Positions 24,358 through 34,982 of a stretch of 64,000 nucleotides of DNA are shown one piece after another. The notes under the pieces are model-generated. The model ran no database searches. It was not told the origin of the DNA and worked only from the letters and a program-made list of their open reading frames with translations. The DNA is from Sphingomonas ginsengisoli An et al. 2013 (GTDB lineage: Bacteria; Pseudomonadota; Alphaproteobacteria; Sphingomonadales; Sphingomonadaceae): positions 1,922,001 through 1,986,000 of the forward strand of contig NZ_CP045434.1 in the NCBI RefSeq assembly GCF_009363895.1, in the 5' to 3' direction. Each line of letters begins with the position of its first letter. Positions within the stretch are counted from its first letter, which is position 1. The position numbers and the translations under genes were made by a program.

Positions 24358-27081
24358 TTGCTCAAGCCCGCCCTCCCCGCGCTTCACGCCACCCATGCCG
24401 GCATCTGGCTCGTCCAAGCCGATGGCGTCCGTGCCATCAGCCGCGGCGAGGCGATCGCGCGGTTGGCGGAAACGCCCCACATCCTCCTCAACGCGCCGCT
24501 GGTCGGTCAGCGGCTCGGCTATGGTGAGGTCAGCGGGCTCGACCTGCTCGAGCTGTTCGCTTTTCTCCATCCCGCCCGCTTCGCGGTGCCGACGGTCGCC
24601 GGGCTCGCCCGCGCGGTGGGATTGGCGCCGCCCGCCGACGATGCCGCTGCGGCTGTCTTGTTACCGCAGATCGCCGAGGAATTGCTCGCCAGGCTCGCCG
24701 ATCCGGCCTGGACCGAGCGCGAGGGCGCATGGACGGTCAACGCCACGCTCCACCGGCTCGGCTGGCCGTGGGCTCCGTTGGTCGGCCAGCGACTGGCGCG
24801 GCCCGAGCGGGGCGAACGGATGCTGTTCTCGCGGCTGCCGCAATGGGAAGAGGCGGCCGAGCGCCCGCCACCGCGAACCTTGCGGATTCCACCGGCGGCG
24901 GCTGAGGACCGGCTGGCGGAGATCACCGGTGCGGGCGCCGAGCAGCGCGCCGGGCAGCGCGCCTTCGCCGCCGCAGCGACCCACGCGTTCAACCCGCGCG
25001 AATGGCCCGATTCGCCCAATCTGCTGCTGGCCGAGGCGGGCACCGGGATCGGCAAAACGCTCGGCTATCTTGCCCCCGCCTCGCTGTGGGCGGGCGAGGC
25101 GGGCGGCGCGGTGTGGGTGTCGACCTTCACCAAAGCTTTGCAGCGGCAGCTAGATGCCGAGACCAAACGGCTGTTCCCCGACCCGTCCGAGCGGCGGCAG
25201 AAAGTGGTGATCCGCAAGGGGCGCGAGAATTACCTCTGCCTGCTCAACCTCGAGGACGCGCTGCAGGGGGCCTTCTCGGGCAGGGCCGCTGTATTGGCGC
25301 AACTGGTCGGGCGCTGGGCCGCCTACAGCCGCGACGGCGATATGGTTGGCGGCGACCTGCCCGGCTGGCTGCCGAGCCTGTTCCGCCGCGCCGGCGCAAC
25401 GGCGCTGACCGACCGCCGCGGCGAATGTGTCTACGCGGGATGCCCGCACTACCGCCGCTGCTTCATCGAACGCGCCGAGCGCGCCAGCCGCGACGCCGAC
25501 CTCGTCATCGCCAACCATGCGTTGGTGATGGTCACCGCGGCGCGCGGACGACTGGCCCGGCCGCCCGAGCGGATCGTGTTCGACGAGGGCCATCACTTGT
25601 TCGACGCCGCCGATTCGACCTTCGCGGTGGCGCTGACCGGGCAGGAAGCGATCGAGCTGCGGCGCTGGATCGTCGGACCGGAAAAGAGTTCGCGCGGGCG
25701 GCGGCGAGGGCTGGCCGCGCGCCTCCTCGACGTCTGCTCCTACGATGAGCAGGGAGCACAGGCGCTCGACGCGGCGGTCGATGCGGCGCGGTTGCTGCCG
25801 AGCGACGGCTGGCTTGGGCGGATCGCCGAGGGTGCGCCGTTCGGGCCGCTCGAGGCGCTGCTCTCCCAAGTCCGCAGCACGGTGCTCGCGCGGGCTAAGG
25901 CGCAGGACGCCGGCTATGGGCTGGAGACCGAGCTGGCCGAGCCCGACGGCGATCTGGTCGAGGCCGCCGCCAAGGCGCTCGAGGCGCTCGAAGCGCTCGC
26001 CCGTCCGCTGGCGGCGCTCGGCCGGCGGCTCGAGGCGGTGCTCGAAGATGCGCCCGACTGGCTCGATGCCGCCGCTCGCGCCAGGGTCGAGGGGGCGATC
26101 GCGGGATTGAGCTGGCGCGGCCAGGCGCTGGGCGCGTGGACCCAATTGCTCGCCCGGGTGGGCGGGCCGGCCGATCCCGACTTCGTCGACTGGCTCGCGC
26201 TCGATCGGGTCGAGGCGCGCGAATATGACATGGGGCTGCACCGCCGCTGGCTCGACCCGACCCGGCCGCTGGCCGGCACGGTGCTCGCGGGTGCACAGGG
26301 CGTGCTGGTGACATCGGCGACGCTGCGTGGCGGCGGCGAGGAGTGGGCGGCGGCGGAAGGCCGCACCGGCGCGCTACACCTGCCCGGCCCGGCCGAGCGC
26401 TTCGCCGCGTCGAGCCCGTTCGACTATGCCGCCAATTCCGAAGTGATCGTGGTCACCGACATCCGTCAGGGCGACCTCCCCGCACTGGCCGGTGCTTATA
26501 CCCGGCTGATCGAAGCGAGCGGGGGCGGGACGCTCGGGCTGTTCACCGCCATCCAGCGCCTGAAGGCGGTCCATGCGCGGATTGCCGACCGGTTGGCGCG
26601 CGAGGGACTGCCGCTGCTCGCCCAGCATGTCGATCCGATCGACACCGGCACGCTGGTCGATATCTTCCGCGACGACCCGCGCGCGAGCCTGCTCGGCACC
26701 GACGCGCTGCGCGACGGGGTCGACGTGCCCGGCGAATCGCTGCGACTGGTGGTGATGGAGCGGATTCCATGGCCGCGACCGACCGTGCTCCACGCCGCGC
26801 GCAAGCTGGCGGGGGGCGGCAGCGCCTATGACGACCGGGTGGTGAAGGCGCGGCTGGCGCAGGCGTTCGGGCGCTTGATCCGGCGCGAGGGCGACCGCGG
26901 AACCTTCGTGATCCTGTCGGCCGCCTGCCCGTCACGGCTGCTGACCGCCTTTCCGCCGGGCGTGACGGTCAGCCGGCTGTCGCTCGACCAGGCGGTGGCG
27001 CGGGTGGCGCGGCGCTCAGCGCTCGAGCGCGCGGACCAGCCGCTCGCGCAAGGCGCGCAGGTCGACGGCGCGGACGCCTGA
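24358..27081 (+). CDS. DinG/XPD-like ATP-dependent DNA helicase
   Basis: 907 residues. Walker [11 protein letters not shown] (about residues 225-234), DEGH box (DEGHHLF), and the four-cysteine iron-sulfur pattern of the XPD/DinG group: Cys in RENYLCLL, then [15 protein letters not shown]. The C-terminal helicase domain has [15 protein letters not shown] and the QAFGRLIRR motif VI. It should unwind DNA 5'-3' during repair or replication. The start is TTG 24358 because no in-frame ATG/GTG precedes the conserved HATHAG region. The last 66 bases are shared antisense with the MerR gene. Confidence 0.88.
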   Translation: MLKPALPALHATHAGIWLVQADGVRAISRGEAIARLAETPHILLNAPLVGQRLGYGEVSGLDLLELFAFLHPARFAVPTVAGLARAVGLAPPADDAAAAVLLPQIAEELLARLADPAWTEREGAWTVNATLHRLGWPWAPLVGQRLARPERGERMLFSRLPQWEEAAERPPPRTLRIPPAAAEDRLAEITGAGAEQRAGQRAFAAAATHAFNPREWPDSPNLLLAEAGTGIGKTLGYLAPASLWAGEAGGAVWVSTFTKALQRQLDAETKRLFPDPSERRQKVVIRKGRENYLCLLNLEDALQGAFSGRAAVLAQLVGRWAAYSRDGDMVGGDLPGWLPSLFRRAGATALTDRRGECVYAGCPHYRRCFIERAERASRDADLVIANHALVMVTAARGRLARPPERIVFDEGHHLFDAADSTFAVALTGQEAIELRRWIVGPEKSSRGRRRGLAARLLDVCSYDEQGAQALDAAVDAARLLPSDGWLGRIAEGAPFGPLEALLSQVRSTVLARAKAQDAGYGLETELAEPDGDLVEAAAKALEALEALARPLAALGRRLEAVLEDAPDWLDAAARARVEGAIAGLSWRGQALGAWTQLLARVGGPADPDFVDWLALDRVEAREYDMGLHRRWLDPTRPLAGTVLAGAQGVLVTSATLRGGGEEWAAAEGRTGALHLPGPAERFAASSPFDYAANSEVIVVTDIRQGDLPALAGAYTRLIEASGGGTLGLFTAIQRLKAVHARIADRLAREGLPLLAQHVDPIDTGTLVDIFRDDPRASLLGTDALRDGVDVPGESLRLVVMERIPWPRPTVLHAARKLAGGGSAYDDRVVKARLAQAFGRLIRREGDRGTFVILSAACPSRLLTAFPPGVTVSRLSLDQAVARVARRSALERADQPLAQGAQVDGADA

Positions 27082-27378
27082 GGGCTGCTCTGCGACCAGT
27101 TCGGGCGAAGCGGTCGCCTCGCCGCTGCCGTCGAGCCGTCCTTCGCGAAGCAGCTTCTGAACACCCCGCACAGTGTAACCGTCACGATTGAGCAGTTCGT
27201 TGATCCGCCGCGCGAGAGCGACGTCGGCAGGCCGATAGTAACGACGGTTGCCGGCGCGTTGCAGCGGCTTCAGCGGGAACTTGGTTTCCCAGTAGCGCAG
27301 GATGTGCTGGGCGACGCCCAGCTCGGTGGCGAGTTCACCGATGGTGCGAAAGGCGCCGTCGGCCTTGGGTCCCGCCAC
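27016..27378 (-). CDS. MerR family transcriptional regulator
   Basis: 120 residues. [20 protein letters not shown] then [19 protein letters not shown] gives the MerR winged-helix start, followed by a dimerisation helix. The short C-terminal tail has no metal-binding cysteines. GTG 27378 begins just before the conserved core, 9 bases after the ihfA stop (TTG 27381 is possible). In many alphaproteobacteria this regulator follows plsX-fabH-ihfA. Its 3' end overlaps the convergent helicase gene by 66 bases. Target unknown. Confidence 0.88.
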   Translation of the reverse strand: MAGPKADGAFRTIGELATELGVAQHILRYWETKFPLKPLQRAGNRRYYRPADVALARRINELLNRDGYTVRGVQKLLREGRLDGSGEATASPELVAEQPSGVRAVDLRALRERLVRALER

Positions 27379-27386
27379 CAAGCGGC

Positions 27387-27722
27387 CTAGCTGCGGCGCG
27401 CGATCCGGTCGCGCATCAACTGGCTGGCGCGGAAGGTCATAACCCGGCGCGGCGCGATCGGCACCTCGACGCCGGTCTTGGGGTTGCGCCCGACCCGCTG
27501 GCCCTTGTCGCGCAGGATGAAGCTGCCGAAGCCCGAAATCTTGACGTTTTCGCCATGCGACAGCGACGCGCACATATGGTGGAGCAGGCGCTCGACCATG
27601 CTCGCCGATTCGGCGCGGCTGAGTCCCAGCTTGCGATGCACGATGTCACTGAGGTCGGCGCGCGTCAGCGTCCCACCATGCATATCCTGAGCCGGCCTCC
27701 GGGCCACTCCAGCGTCTGCCAT
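27387..27722 (-). CDS. ihfA: integration host factor subunit alpha
   Basis: 111 residues from ATG 27722, or 98 from ATG 27683. The HU/IHF fold is clear: [37 protein letters not shown] and GRNPKTG, the DNA-wrapping beta arm with its proline region. It binds and bends DNA as a heterodimer with IHF-beta. The first ATG has GGAG at 9 bases; the second has GGAGG at 12 bases and would give the E. coli length, so the start is not settled. Lies in the order plsX-fabH-ihfA-merR. Confidence 0.93.
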   Translation of the reverse strand: MADAGVARRPAQDMHGGTLTRADLSDIVHRKLGLSRAESASMVERLLHHMCASLSHGENVKISGFGSFILRDKGQRVGRNPKTGVEVPIAPRRVMTFRASQLMRDRIARRS

Positions 27723-27823
27723 CGCCTTTCACTCCGCCCCTTCTCGCGTGTCGACGTTTCGTTACGCTAGCGCAAACGAACCGTGTCGGCAATTCGACCT
27801 AAGAGCATGTTTAACGAACGAAA

Positions 27824-28786
27824 TCAAAAGCGAAGTGCGGCAGCGCCCCACGTAAAGCCACCGCCCATCGCTTCCAGGACGACCAGATCGCCCGGCTTGA
27901 TTCGGCCATCCTGCACCGCAACCTCGAGCGCCAGGGGAACCGAAGCCGCGGACGTGTTGGCGTGGCGGTCAACCGTCATGACCACTCGCTCGGCGCCGAG
28001 GCCAAGCTTGCGCGCGGTGGCGTCGATGATCCGGGCGTTGGCCTGGTGCGGAACGACCCAGTCGACATCGGCAACGCTCAAGCCTGCCGCCTCGAGCACT
28101 TCGCCAAGGACGTCGGCGAGATTGACCACCGCATGGCGGAAGACCTCGCGGCCCTTCATCCTGAGCTTGCCGACGGTGCCGGTGGTCGACGGCCCGCCGT
28201 CGACATAAAGCATTTCGTTGTGGCGGCCATCGGCATGAAGCCGGGTCGCGAGAATCCCGCGGTTCCCGCCTTCTTCGGCCTCGAGCACGATCGCTCCCGC
28301 GCCGTCACCGAACAGGACGCAGGTGGTGCGGTCTTCCCAGTCGAGGATACGGGAGAAGGTTTCGGCGCCGATCACCAAAGCGCGCTTGGCGCCGCCGCCG
28401 CGGATCATCGAATCGGCGACCGACACCGCGTAAAGAAAGCCGCTGCACACCGCCTGGACGTCGAAGGCGATGGCGTCGGAAATGCCGAGCATTGCCTGCA
28501 CCTTGGTCGCCGTCGACGGAAAGGTCTGGTCGGGGGTCGCGGTGGCGAGGACGATGAGGTCGATGTCGGCCGCCGCGATGCCGGCACGTTCGAGCGCTTG
28601 GCGACAGGCGTCCGCCGCCAGCGTTCCCGTCGTCTCGCCCTCACCTGCGATGTAGCGCGAGCGGATGCCGGTACGTTCGACGATCCATTCGTCGGTGGTG
28701 TCGACCATTTGCGCCAGTTCGGCATTGTCGACCCGCCGCTTGGGCAGCGCCGCGCCGACCCCGCGGATCACGGCTTTGACGCTCAC
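27824..28786 (-). CDS. fabH: 3-oxoacyl-ACP synthase III
   Basis: 320 residues. Active-site Cys in [12 protein letters not shown], His in VPHQANARI and Asn in HANTSAAS give the Cys-His-Asn triad. The enzyme condenses acetyl-CoA with malonyl-ACP to start fatty acid synthesis. GTG 28786 overlaps the plsX stop (GTGA). The nearby plsX links the gene to phospholipid precursor supply. Downstream, 101 bases separate it from ihfA. Confidence 0.96.
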   Translation of the reverse strand: MSVKAVIRGVGAALPKRRVDNAELAQMVDTTDEWIVERTGIRSRYIAGEGETTGTLAADACRQALERAGIAAADIDLIVLATATPDQTFPSTATKVQAMLGISDAIAFDVQAVCSGFLYAVSVADSMIRGGGAKRALVIGAETFSRILDWEDRTTCVLFGDGAGAIVLEAEEGGNRGILATRLHADGRHNEMLYVDGGPSTTGTVGKLRMKGREVFRHAVVNLADVLGEVLEAAGLSVADVDWVVPHQANARIIDATARKLGLGAERVVMTVDRHANTSAASVPLALEVAVQDGRIKPGDLVVLEAMGGGFTWGAAALRF

Positions 28787-29871
28787 TTGGGCTCCGTTCC
28801 CGCCTGCTCGGCACTGAAGGCATGCGCGCGGAAATTGTCGAGATCGTCGGCGACCTGCCGGGTGATGTCGTTACGCACCATCCGCGCGGTGACGTTGATC
28901 GCATTGCAGACGCCCTTGGGAGTCGCGCTGCCGTGGCTCTTAACCACCAGCCCATTGAGGCCGAGGAAGACCGCGCCATTGTGATTATTGGGGTCGAGAT
29001 GCACCCGCAGCATGTGCAGCGCCGGCTTGCTCAGCGCGAACCCCGCCTTCGAACGCAGCGACGAAGTGAAGGCGCGGCGCAATAGGTCGGTGACGAAGCG
29101 CGCGGTGCCCTCGGCGGTCTTCAAGGCGATGTTGCCCGAGAAGCCGTCAGTGACGACCACGTCGACCGTGCCCCGCGACAGTTGGTCGCCTTCGGTGAAG
29201 CCGTCGAATTTCAGCGGCAGGTAGCTCGCCTCGCGCAGCAGCGCGGCGGCTTCCTTGAGCTCGCCGGTGCCCTTCAATTCCTCGGTGCCGATGTTGAGCA
29301 ACTTGACCCGCGGCTTGGCGAGCCCGAGCGCGGTGCGGGCAAAGGCCGCCCCCATCACCGCGAACTGGACGAGGTTCTGGGCATCGCACTCGGTATTGGC
29401 GCCGAGGTCGAGCATCACGCAATCATGCTCACCGAGCGAGGGCAGCAGCGCAGTCAGCGCGGGCCGGTCGATCCCCGGCATGGTGCGGAGCGCGAGTTTG
29501 GCGATCGCCATCAGCGCGCCCGTGTTGCCGGCCGACAGTGCGGCCTGGGCACGACCGTCCTTCACCGCCGCGATCGCCATCCCCATCGAAGTGGTACGGG
29601 CGCGGCGCAGGGCCTGGCTGGGCTTTTCGGAGCCCTCTATCGCGTCGGAGGCATGGAGCACTTCGACCGCACCGGCGGCGAAATTATACTTGGCGAGCTC
29701 GGCCGCGATCAGCGCTTCATCGCCGACGACGAGGAAGCGCAGCGAGCGATCGGACTTGAGCGCGCGCGCGACCCCGCCGACCATCGCGGCCGGACCAGAA
29801 TCGCCACCCATCGCGTCGATCGCGATTCGCGGCGAGGCGAAATCAGCGGGCTGGTGCGGAGCGCGGGCCAT
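28783..29871 (-). CDS. plsX: phosphate acyltransferase PlsX
   Basis: 362 residues. Conserved segments [35 protein letters not shown] [11 protein letters not shown] and [12 protein letters not shown] mark PlsX, which makes acyl-phosphate from acyl-ACP for the first step of phosphatidic acid synthesis. ATG 29871 precedes the conserved core by 20 residues. Co-transcribed with rpmF upstream (16-base gap) and fabH downstream (4-base overlap). Confidence 0.95.
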   Translation of the reverse strand: MARAPHQPADFASPRIAIDAMGGDSGPAAMVGGVARALKSDRSLRFLVVGDEALIAAELAKYNFAAGAVEVLHASDAIEGSEKPSQALRRARTTSMGMAIAAVKDGRAQAALSAGNTGALMAIAKLALRTMPGIDRPALTALLPSLGEHDCVMLDLGANTECDAQNLVQFAVMGAAFARTALGLAKPRVKLLNIGTEELKGTGELKEAAALLREASYLPLKFDGFTEGDQLSRGTVDVVVTDGFSGNIALKTAEGTARFVTDLLRRAFTSSLRSKAGFALSKPALHMLRVHLDPNNHNGAVFLGLNGLVVKSHGSATPKGVCNAINVTARMVRNDITRQVADDLDNFRAHAFSAEQAGTEPK

Positions 29872-29887
29872 GTCGACCCTCTCGCGC

Positions 29888-30067
29888 TTAAACTTCGGTC
29901 GCGACGATCTCGCGGCCGTTGTAATGCCCGCACGCGCTGCAGAGGTTATGCGGCAGCTTGAGCTCACCGCAGTTCGGGCACTCCTGGAACCCGACCGGGC
30001 TCAGCGCATGATGGCTGCGGCGCATGTTGCGCTTCGAGGGCGAGGTCTTTCTCTTCGGAACGGCCAT
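29888..30067 (-). CDS. rpmF: ribosomal protein bL32
   Basis: 59 residues, the full bL32 length. Starts [20 protein letters not shown], and has a zinc ribbon C-x2-C ... C-x2-C (CPNCGE and CSACG). Part of the large ribosomal subunit. The rpmF-plsX-fabH order is widely conserved in bacteria. ATG 30067 is certain from the conserved N-terminus. Confidence 0.97.
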   Translation of the reverse strand: MAVPKRKTSPSKRNMRRSHHALSPVGFQECPNCGELKLPHNLCSACGHYNGREIVATEV

Positions 30068-30197
30068 TGCGGCACCTGTCTCAATGTCAAAAAAGAATGC
30101 GACGAACGTCACCTTCCGGCGGGCAAGGAGCCCACGGCGGCGAACGGTCGTCGCGAACGAGTGGGCCTATAGCGGAAAAGGCTGCCGACGCAACCCG

Positions 30198-30872
30198 CTA
30201 GGCCCGCTCGAGCACCTGGTCGCCGACAAACGGGTTGCTCGCCCGCTCGCGCCCGAAGGTCGAAGCTGGGCCGTGGCCGGGGAGGAAGACGGTTTCATCG
30301 CCCATCGGCCACAGCTCGCGGACGACCGAATCGAGCAGGTCCTGGGTATTGCTCAGCGGAAAGTCGGTCCGCCCGACCGACCCCGCGAACAGCACGTCGC
30401 CGACGATCGCCAGCTTCGATTCCGGATGATGGAAGACGACATGGCCCGGGGTGTGGCCGGGGGTGTAGTGAACCTGGAGCGTGAGGTCGCCGACCGTGAC
30501 CGTGTCACCGCCCTTGAGCCAGCGATCGGGCTCGAACGACTTGGCCTCGATCCCGTAATTGCGGCCATCCTCCTCGAGCCGGGCGATCCAGAAGCGGTCC
30601 TGCTCCTCCGGCCCTTCGATCGGGATGCCGAGTTCGGCCGCCAGCATCCCGGCTTGGCCGCAATGGTCGATGTGGCCGTGGGTCAGCAGGACCTTCTGCG
30701 GCGTCACCCCGGTCTGGCGGATCGCATCCCTGATCTTGGGCAGGTCGCCGCCGGGATCGACGATCGCCGCCTGGTTGGTCGCGGTGCACCACAGCAAGGT
30801 GCAATTCTGCTGCAGCGGGGTAACCGGAATGATCGCGGCGCGGAGCGGCGGCGTGGGGGCCGAAGTGGACAT
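30198..30872 (-). CDS. MBL-fold hydrolase, glyoxalase II-like (YcbL type)
   Basis: 224 residues. The metal site is T-H-G-H-I-D-H (HxHxDH), with further ligands in YTPGHTPGH, VGDVLFAGSVGRTDF and LPGHGP. This layout is that of short glyoxalase II-like proteins such as YcbL, which may hydrolyse S-lactoylglutathione or another thioester. The fuller C-terminal substrate domain of true GloB is absent. Divergent from the HExxH protein gene, 50 bases apart. Confidence 0.87.
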   Translation of the reverse strand: MSTSAPTPPLRAAIIPVTPLQQNCTLLWCTATNQAAIVDPGGDLPKIRDAIRQTGVTPQKVLLTHGHIDHCGQAGMLAAELGIPIEGPEEQDRFWIARLEEDGRNYGIEAKSFEPDRWLKGGDTVTVGDLTLQVHYTPGHTPGHVVFHHPESKLAIVGDVLFAGSVGRTDFPLSNTQDLLDSVVRELWPMGDETVFLPGHGPASTFGRERASNPFVGDQVLERA

Positions 30873-30922
30873 CTCCTTGCTGTGAAACCAAGCTGTGCGC
30901 GAGGCAAGCGCAAGGAGGAGCG

Positions 30923-31714
30923 ATGGGCTGGTTCACACCCAAGGCCGTGGTTGATGCGGACGAGCTGGATTGGCTGCTCGCAACCTTGCGGTGGATCGAC
31001 GAGGAGGATCCCGCGCTGGGCTCGGCCGGCGATCGCCCGCTTTTCCTGCCCACGGCGGAATATTATCCGGCGATGTCCAGCCGGGGACACGCACTCGCGG
31101 CAGAGATCTTCGCGCTCGTCCAACGGCAGTGTGGGATGGCTGATTGGCCGTGCGAACTGGTCGCGCTGCCAGACAGTCGCGCGAGCCGGGTCGAGGCCAT
31201 CGGGGTGATGGAAACTAGCAACGGCGCGCTGGGCACCTACCAGCAACTGCGCGGTCGCAACGACCCGCGGATCAGTTATCGGCCCGAGCTCCTCGACGAC
31301 CCAGCCCTGCTGGTCGCCACCTTCGCCCACGAACTCGCCCATTATCGGATGCACAGCTTCGCGACGTTGCCGCCGGGGGGAGCCGAGCTTGAGGAACTGG
31401 CCACCGACCTGCTTGCCGTCCGGATGGGTTTCGGCGTCCTCCTTGCCAATGTCGCCAAGAATTTCAGCGCTTACACGGCCCACGACCGGCAGGGCTGGCA
31501 AAGCCAACGTACCGGCTACCTCAGCGAACGGGCCCGCGTGACCGCGCTGGCAATCAACGAGCGGTTGGTGGGGCGGGACCCGATGGCGAGCGCGGGATCC
31601 CACCTCAAATCCTATTTGCGGTCCGACCTGCGCAAGGCCGACCGCCACCTGCGCCACGCCTTCCCCGACCTGCCGGCGGCGATGGCCGCGATCGACCTCA
31701 CCGCCTTCGCCTGA
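30923..31714 (+). CDS. uncharacterised HExxH (zincin-like) protein
   Basis: 263 residues, no signal peptide or membrane span. The centre has FAHELAHYRMH (HExxH) followed about 25 residues later by ELEELATDLLAVRMGFGV, where Glu or Asp could be the third metal ligand, then LLANVAKNFS and GYLSERARV. I recall this HELAH ... TDLL ... G-GV-x2-AN ... GYLSE layout in other bacterial proteins without known function; no specific family name is claimed. It may be a cytoplasmic metallopeptidase. GGAG precedes the start at 30923. It stands alone between divergent and convergent neighbours. Confidence 0.75.
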   Translation: MGWFTPKAVVDADELDWLLATLRWIDEEDPALGSAGDRPLFLPTAEYYPAMSSRGHALAAEIFALVQRQCGMADWPCELVALPDSRASRVEAIGVMETSNGALGTYQQLRGRNDPRISYRPELLDDPALLVATFAHELAHYRMHSFATLPPGGAELEELATDLLAVRMGFGVLLANVAKNFSAYTAHDRQGWQSQRTGYLSERARVTALAINERLVGRDPMASAGSHLKSYLRSDLRKADRHLRHAFPDLPAAMAAIDLTAFA

Positions 31715-31736
31715 GGCGGGCGGCCGCTCACACCGG

Positions 31737-33668
31737 TCAGCGGCCCAGCAATTCCTTTTGCCAGAACATGAGGGTCGTCCAGAACAGATAGTCCTGGTTC
31801 TCCTTCTTGCCGAAGCCGTGGCCCTCGTTCTCGCCGACGAGATACCAGGTCTCGACGCCGCGCTTGCGAAGGCCCGCGACGATCTGGTCGGCCTCGGACT
31901 TGGGCACACGCGGATCGTTGGCGCCGGCGACGACGAACATCGGCGAGCGGATCTCGCCGATCCGGCGGAGCGGGCTGATCTCCTCGAGCTTGGCGCGCTG
32001 GGCCGGCACTCGCTCGTCGCCATATTCGACGCGGCGCAGGTCACGGCGATAGCTTTGCGTGTTCTGGAGGAAGGTGACGAAGTTCGAGATGGCGACGTTG
32101 CACAGCGCGCCCTTGAACGTGTCGGCGTAGCGGATCGCCGAGGCGTAGCACATGTAGCCGCCGTAGGACCCGCCAGTGACCGCCATCCGCTGCGGATCGA
32201 TCGCCGGATCGGCCTTGAGACGGGTCAGGAAGGCGCCGATGTCCTTGACGCTGTCCTCGCGCTTGAAGGGGCCGTTGTCGAGGCTGACGAAGCGCTTGCC
32301 GTAGCCGGTCGAGCCGCGGACGTTGGGCAGGAAGATGGCGATGCCGAGTTCGTTGATGAGATAGTTGTCGCGGCCCATGAAGCCGGGTCGCTCCTGCCCC
32401 TCCGGCCCGCCGTGGATGTCGACGATGACCGGGCGACGGCCGGGGAATTTGGCCGGGTCGGGGCGATAGAGGAAGCCCGACACGCGCTCGCCATCGAAGC
32501 TGGCGACCTCGACCAGCTCGGGGTCGCGATTGCCCGAGAAGTCGAGCCCGCCCGTCTCGCTGCGGGTCCAGCGGGTCAGCTTGTCGGTGCGCGGATTGTA
32601 GGACCAGGCGTCGGCGGGCCCCTTGGCCGAACTGAGGGTGAAGCCGAGCTCGCCCCACGCCGACCAGCGCACGCCGCCGGCGACGCCGACGGGCAGCTTG
32701 ACGACGCGGCGGCTGCGCCCGGTGGCGAGGTCGAGCAGGTAGAGCCGGCTGATGCCAGCCTCGTTGGTCAGGTAAGCGGCGGTGCGGCCGTCCTTGCTCA
32801 GGTCGAAATTCTCAATGTCCCAGCGGCCGCCGCCGGCCAGCGGCGTGAATCGACCGGTCGCCGGATCGAGCCGGCCGAGCCGGGCGACGTCCGAGCCCTC
32901 GTCGGACAGGGCGTAGAGCCGGCCGTCGGGGGCGTAGGTGAGGTCGCTGTAAGCGACCTCGCGCGACACATCGCCGATCGGGCTCAGCTTCCCGCTGGCG
33001 AGGTCGAGCAGATAAGGATCAGCATTGGTGACGGACTTGGTGTTGAGGACCGCGGCGGTGCGGTTGCCCGGAGCGAAGTCCTGGATCGCCCAGCCGCCAC
33101 CCTGGACCTGAGCGACCATACGCCCGCTGGCAGGATTGCGCGGGTCGACCACATAGAGATCGCTGTCGGTGCCATTGCGGCGGGTCGAGCTGTAGCCGAG
33201 CAGCCGCCCGTCCATGCTCCAGCGATTGAGTTCGTTGCGGCTCTTGCCGTCGCTCAGCAGGACGAGCCGGCCGCGGTCGAGGCGATAGGCCTGGAAGAAT
33301 TCGTCACCGCCATTGTCCTTCTGGATGGCGATCACGTCGCCGGTTGGCGCGATGGCCCCGCTGACCGGCTCGCCCTCGAACGTGATTTGCTCGCGATCCA
33401 TCAGCGGCGCGGCGACGCGGTGAAGCTGGGGCGTGTTGCCGAAGCGGGTGCGGATGAGCATCGCATGGGTGCGATTGTCCCAGCCGGCGAAGGTGGCGCT
33501 CCGCGTTTCCATGTACGGCCGGGTCCGCGCCGCCAACTCGGCGGGGACGGCGGGAAGGCCGCTCGCGGTGAGCGCCGCCGGCTTGGCCGCGACCGCGGCG
33601 GACTGGGCGGCAGCGGGCGTGCCGAGCGAGGAGGCGGCAAGCAGCGCCGCGAGGATGGGAGTGCGCAT
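31737..33668 (-). CDS. secreted S9 prolyl oligopeptidase-family peptidase
   Basis: 643 residues. The signal peptide (ILAALLAASSLGTPAAAQS) is followed by a WD-like/PD40 beta-propeller (about residues 60-370) and an alpha/beta hydrolase domain with GGSYGGYM (Ser), GANDPRVP (Asp) and NEGHGF (His). Such enzymes cleave oligopeptides, often as dipeptidyl or acyl-peptide peptidases, in the periplasm. ATG 33668 places the signal peptide correctly. The neighbouring M19 dipeptidase lies 11 bases upstream on the same strand, so both probably form a peptide-digesting operon. Confidence 0.9.
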   Translation of the reverse strand: MRTPILAALLAASSLGTPAAAQSAAVAAKPAALTASGLPAVPAELAARTRPYMETRSATFAGWDNRTHAMLIRTRFGNTPQLHRVAAPLMDREQITFEGEPVSGAIAPTGDVIAIQKDNGGDEFFQAYRLDRGRLVLLSDGKSRNELNRWSMDGRLLGYSSTRRNGTDSDLYVVDPRNPASGRMVAQVQGGGWAIQDFAPGNRTAAVLNTKSVTNADPYLLDLASGKLSPIGDVSREVAYSDLTYAPDGRLYALSDEGSDVARLGRLDPATGRFTPLAGGGRWDIENFDLSKDGRTAAYLTNEAGISRLYLLDLATGRSRRVVKLPVGVAGGVRWSAWGELGFTLSSAKGPADAWSYNPRTDKLTRWTRSETGGLDFSGNRDPELVEVASFDGERVSGFLYRPDPAKFPGRRPVIVDIHGGPEGQERPGFMGRDNYLINELGIAIFLPNVRGSTGYGKRFVSLDNGPFKREDSVKDIGAFLTRLKADPAIDPQRMAVTGGSYGGYMCYASAIRYADTFKGALCNVAISNFVTFLQNTQSYRRDLRRVEYGDERVPAQRAKLEEISPLRRIGEIRSPMFVVAGANDPRVPKSEADQIVAGLRKRGVETWYLVGENEGHGFGKKENQDYLFWTTLMFWQKELLGR

Positions 33669-33678
33669 GGCGCCGAGC

Positions 33679-34938
33679 TTAGGGGGCGGTGGGCGCGGCC
33701 TCAAGCGTCGCCATTGCCGGTGGCTGATCCTTGAGCCGGCGCGCAGTTTCTTCGGCTCCGCGCAGCGCGCGGAGCACGTTCCCGCCGGCGAGCTTGGCGA
33801 GGTCGGTGTCGCTCCACCCGCGGCGGATCAGTTCGGCGAACAGCAGCGGATAGGCGTCGACCCCGGTCATGCCGTCGGGCGTGTAGGGAATGCCGTCGAG
33901 GTCGGCGCCGATCCCGACATGATCGTGCCCGGCGACGCGGGCGACATGGTCGATGTGGTCGGCGATGATGGCGACCGTCGTCGCCGGGCGCGGATGGGCG
34001 GATTCCCACGCCTTGACGCCCGCGTCGACCGCCGCCTGATTTCCCTTGTTCAGTTGTTTTAGCCGCGCGGTCGCGGCCTCCTCGTCGGCCTGCCACTCGA
34101 GCACGCGCTGGTTGATGAAGGGCGGCACCCAGTTGACCATCACCACCCCGCCGTTGGCAGGCAACAGCCGAAGCACATCGTCGGTGACATTGCGCGGGTG
34201 AGTGTTGAGCGCGCGCGCCGACGAGTGGGAGAAGATCACCGGCGCCTTCGACGCAGCAATCGCCGCCTTCATCGTCTCGGCCGAGACGTGGCTCAGATCG
34301 ACCAGCATGCCGAGGCGGTTCATCTCGCCGATGACTTGGAGACCGAAGGGTGAGAGGCCGTGCCACCTGGGCTCGTCGGTGGCGCTGTCGGCCCATTCGG
34401 TGGTCTGGTTGTGGGTCAGCGTCATGTAGCGCGCGCCGGCGTCGTAGAAGAGCCTGAGCGCGGCGAGGCTGCCGCCGATCTGGCGTCCGCCCTCGATCCC
34501 GATCAGCGAGGCGATCTTACCCTGGCGATGGATGCGGACGACGTCGTCGGCGGTGCGCGCGAATGCGAGGTCGTTGGGATAGGCCGCGACCAGCCGATGG
34601 ACGGTGTCGATCTGCTCGATCGTGTCGTGGATCGCTTGATTGCCCGTGATCGACCCGTCGATATAGACCGACCAGAAGACGCCCCCGACCCTCCCGGCGC
34701 GAAGCCGCGCCATGTCGGTCATCAGCGGGTGGGCGCGGGTGTCGGTGCCGCTGGCGAGCCCGCTCACATCAAGCTTGTAATTCTCCCGCAATTGCTCGGG
34801 CAGGTCGTTGTGCCCGTCGATCAGCGGGGTCTGGCGGAGGATGCGGTCGATCCGCTTGGCGACCGCGGGCGCGATCGGCTGGGCGACGGCGGGCGTGGCG
34901 GCGAGCGCCGCAGCGGCGAGGGCGAGGAGGGTGCGCAT
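33679..34938 (-). CDS. membrane dipeptidase (M19, renal dipeptidase-like)
   Basis: 419 residues. A signal peptide (MRTLLALAAAALAATPAVAQ) precedes LIDGHNDLPEQ, which holds the first metal ligands (H-x-D). Further elements are GIEGGRQIGG (bridging Glu), VDLSHVSAETM and IFSHSSARAL (His ligands). It splits dipeptides, including those with a D-residue at the C-terminus, using two zinc ions in the periplasm. Paired with the S9 peptidase. Confidence 0.92.
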   Translation of the reverse strand: MRTLLALAAAALAATPAVAQPIAPAVAKRIDRILRQTPLIDGHNDLPEQLRENYKLDVSGLASGTDTRAHPLMTDMARLRAGRVGGVFWSVYIDGSITGNQAIHDTIEQIDTVHRLVAAYPNDLAFARTADDVVRIHRQGKIASLIGIEGGRQIGGSLAALRLFYDAGARYMTLTHNQTTEWADSATDEPRWHGLSPFGLQVIGEMNRLGMLVDLSHVSAETMKAAIAASKAPVIFSHSSARALNTHPRNVTDDVLRLLPANGGVVMVNWVPPFINQRVLEWQADEEAATARLKQLNKGNQAAVDAGVKAWESAHPRPATTVAIIADHIDHVARVAGHDHVGIGADLDGIPYTPDGMTGVDAYPLLFAELIRRGWSDTDLAKLAGGNVLRALRGAEETARRLKDQPPAMATLEAAPTAP

Positions 34939-34982
34939 GACGCGACTTTACGGACTCGCAACGAACGGTCAAACGCGCGGCG

